5,633 nt of DNA from NCBI GenBank assembly GCA_023487615.1, contig JAMDBH010000108.1, forward strand, positions 1 to 5,633. The letters are read 5' to 3'. The translations under genes and the position numbers were made by a program. This stretch comes from Gammaproteobacteria bacterium. GTDB taxonomy: Bacteria > Pseudomonadota > Gammaproteobacteria > SURF-13. This document shows positions 5,200 to 5,633 of the stretch, piece by piece. The number at the start of each line of letters is the position of its first letter. Positions within the stretch are counted from its first letter, which is position 1. The notes beneath the pieces were generated by a model. That model ran no database searches and had not been told where the DNA came from. It worked only from the letters and a program-made list of their open reading frames with translations.

Positions 5200-5633
5200 A
5201 TGGAATGGTTACCGCTACTCGAACGCTGGGTCCATTTTCTCGCAGGCATCGTCTGGATCGGCCTGCTATATTACTTTAACTTTGTGCAAGCACCTGCGAT
5301 GGCGGCGGCCGCTGCCGATCAAGGCGGGCCGGGAGGTGCGGGCATTACCAAATATGTCCTGCCGCGTGCACTGCTCTGGTTCCGCTGGTCGGCGCTCGTC
5401 ACCTGGCTCGCGGGCGCTGCGTTGTTAGGGCCACGCTTTGTGCCTGCCTTCACGCTTCAGGGCAACGATGCCATCATCGGCTTAGGCGCCTGGCTGGGCA
5501 CGATTATGCTGTTGAATGTATGGGGAATAATTTGGCCGAACCAGAAAAAGGTGTTGGGGCTCAAGCCCGCTACGGACGCCGAGAAGGCCAAGGCCCGGCG
5601 CGCAGCCTTTCTTGCTTCGCGCACCAACACCGC
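5200..5633 (+). CDS. Membrane protein resembling the N-terminal domain of urate hydroxylase PuuD, partial (3' end outside window)
   Basis: The first 144 residues of a multi-span inner-membrane protein. The first span is about 11-30 (VHFLAGIVWIGLLYYFNFVQ, with His12 at its start), followed by a Gly/Ala-rich stretch. The second span is about 62-77 (RWSALVTWLAGAALLG) and the third about 91-111. Then comes NVWGIIWPNQKKVLG and a basic segment ending ASRTNT. The HFLAGIVWIG start, NVWGIIWPNQKKVLG and SRTNT are what I associate with the Urate_ox_N (DUF989) membrane domain. In PuuD this domain is joined to a C-terminal cytochrome c domain, but many family members are stand-alone and of unproven activity; which type this is cannot be seen. 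No other purine-catabolism gene is in the window. The ATG at 5200 is chosen over the in-frame ATG at 5194 because AGAGGA (5188-5193) lies six bases before 5200 and abuts 5194. Confidence 0.75.
   Translation, partial: MEWLPLLERWVHFLAGIVWIGLLYYFNFVQAPAMAAAAADQGGPGGAGITKYVLPRALLWFRWSALVTWLAGAALLGPRFVPAFTLQGNDAIIGLGAWLGTIMLLNVWGIIWPNQKKVLGLKPATDAEKAKARRAAFLASRTNT

Noticed and set aside
5040..5249. A minus-strand frame of 69 codons opposite the 30-residue gene and the PuuD-like start
   Set aside because: It is antisense to two genes with good ribosome binding sites and shows no recognisable protein feature.

Overview
The window is a stretch of proteobacterial chromosome. The closest fit is a gamma- or betaproteobacterium: the gene families, Shine-Dalgarno sites and compact same-strand packing agree with that, but no RNA gene or species marker is present. 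There is no mobile element, CRISPR array or RNA gene.

From 4940 down to 1 everything reads on the minus strand. In transcription order it holds: (i) an asparagine-synthetase-type amidotransferase (3156-4940), most like the enzyme that finishes the osmolyte N-acetylglutaminylglutamine amide; (ii) a small exported protein with a CxxC motif (2800-3114); (iii) a predicted outer-membrane beta-barrel with an N-terminal coiled coil (1360-2736); (iv) a ZnuA/TroA-like periplasmic metal-binding protein (311-1216); (v) an ABC-3 family metal permease that overlaps it by 4 bases and runs off the left edge (1-314). Genes ii-v look like a metal-uptake locus, probably zinc: an outer-membrane protein, a small Cys/His periplasmic protein, a binding protein and an inner-membrane channel. 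The ATPase would lie beyond the left edge or elsewhere in the genome.

Between the barrel gene and the binding-protein gene is an 81-bp palindromic element (1255-1335). It has 18-bp perfect inverted arms built from a repeated CGCCAAG unit and looks like a REP/MITE-type intergenic repeat.

On the right, the direction flips. A 127-base divergent spacer (4941-5067) with overlapping inverted repeats leads into a 30-residue single-span membrane protein (5068-5160, strong Shine-Dalgarno). It is followed 39 bases later by a partial membrane protein resembling the N-terminal membrane domain of urate hydroxylase PuuD (5200 to the right edge). The tiny gene is the item most likely to be missed by ordinary annotation.

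No clearly new system is visible. The best leads are the unusual outer-membrane/small-protein pair in the metal locus, the 30-residue protein, the palindromic repeat, and the absence of the osmolyte enzyme's usual partner genes beside it.
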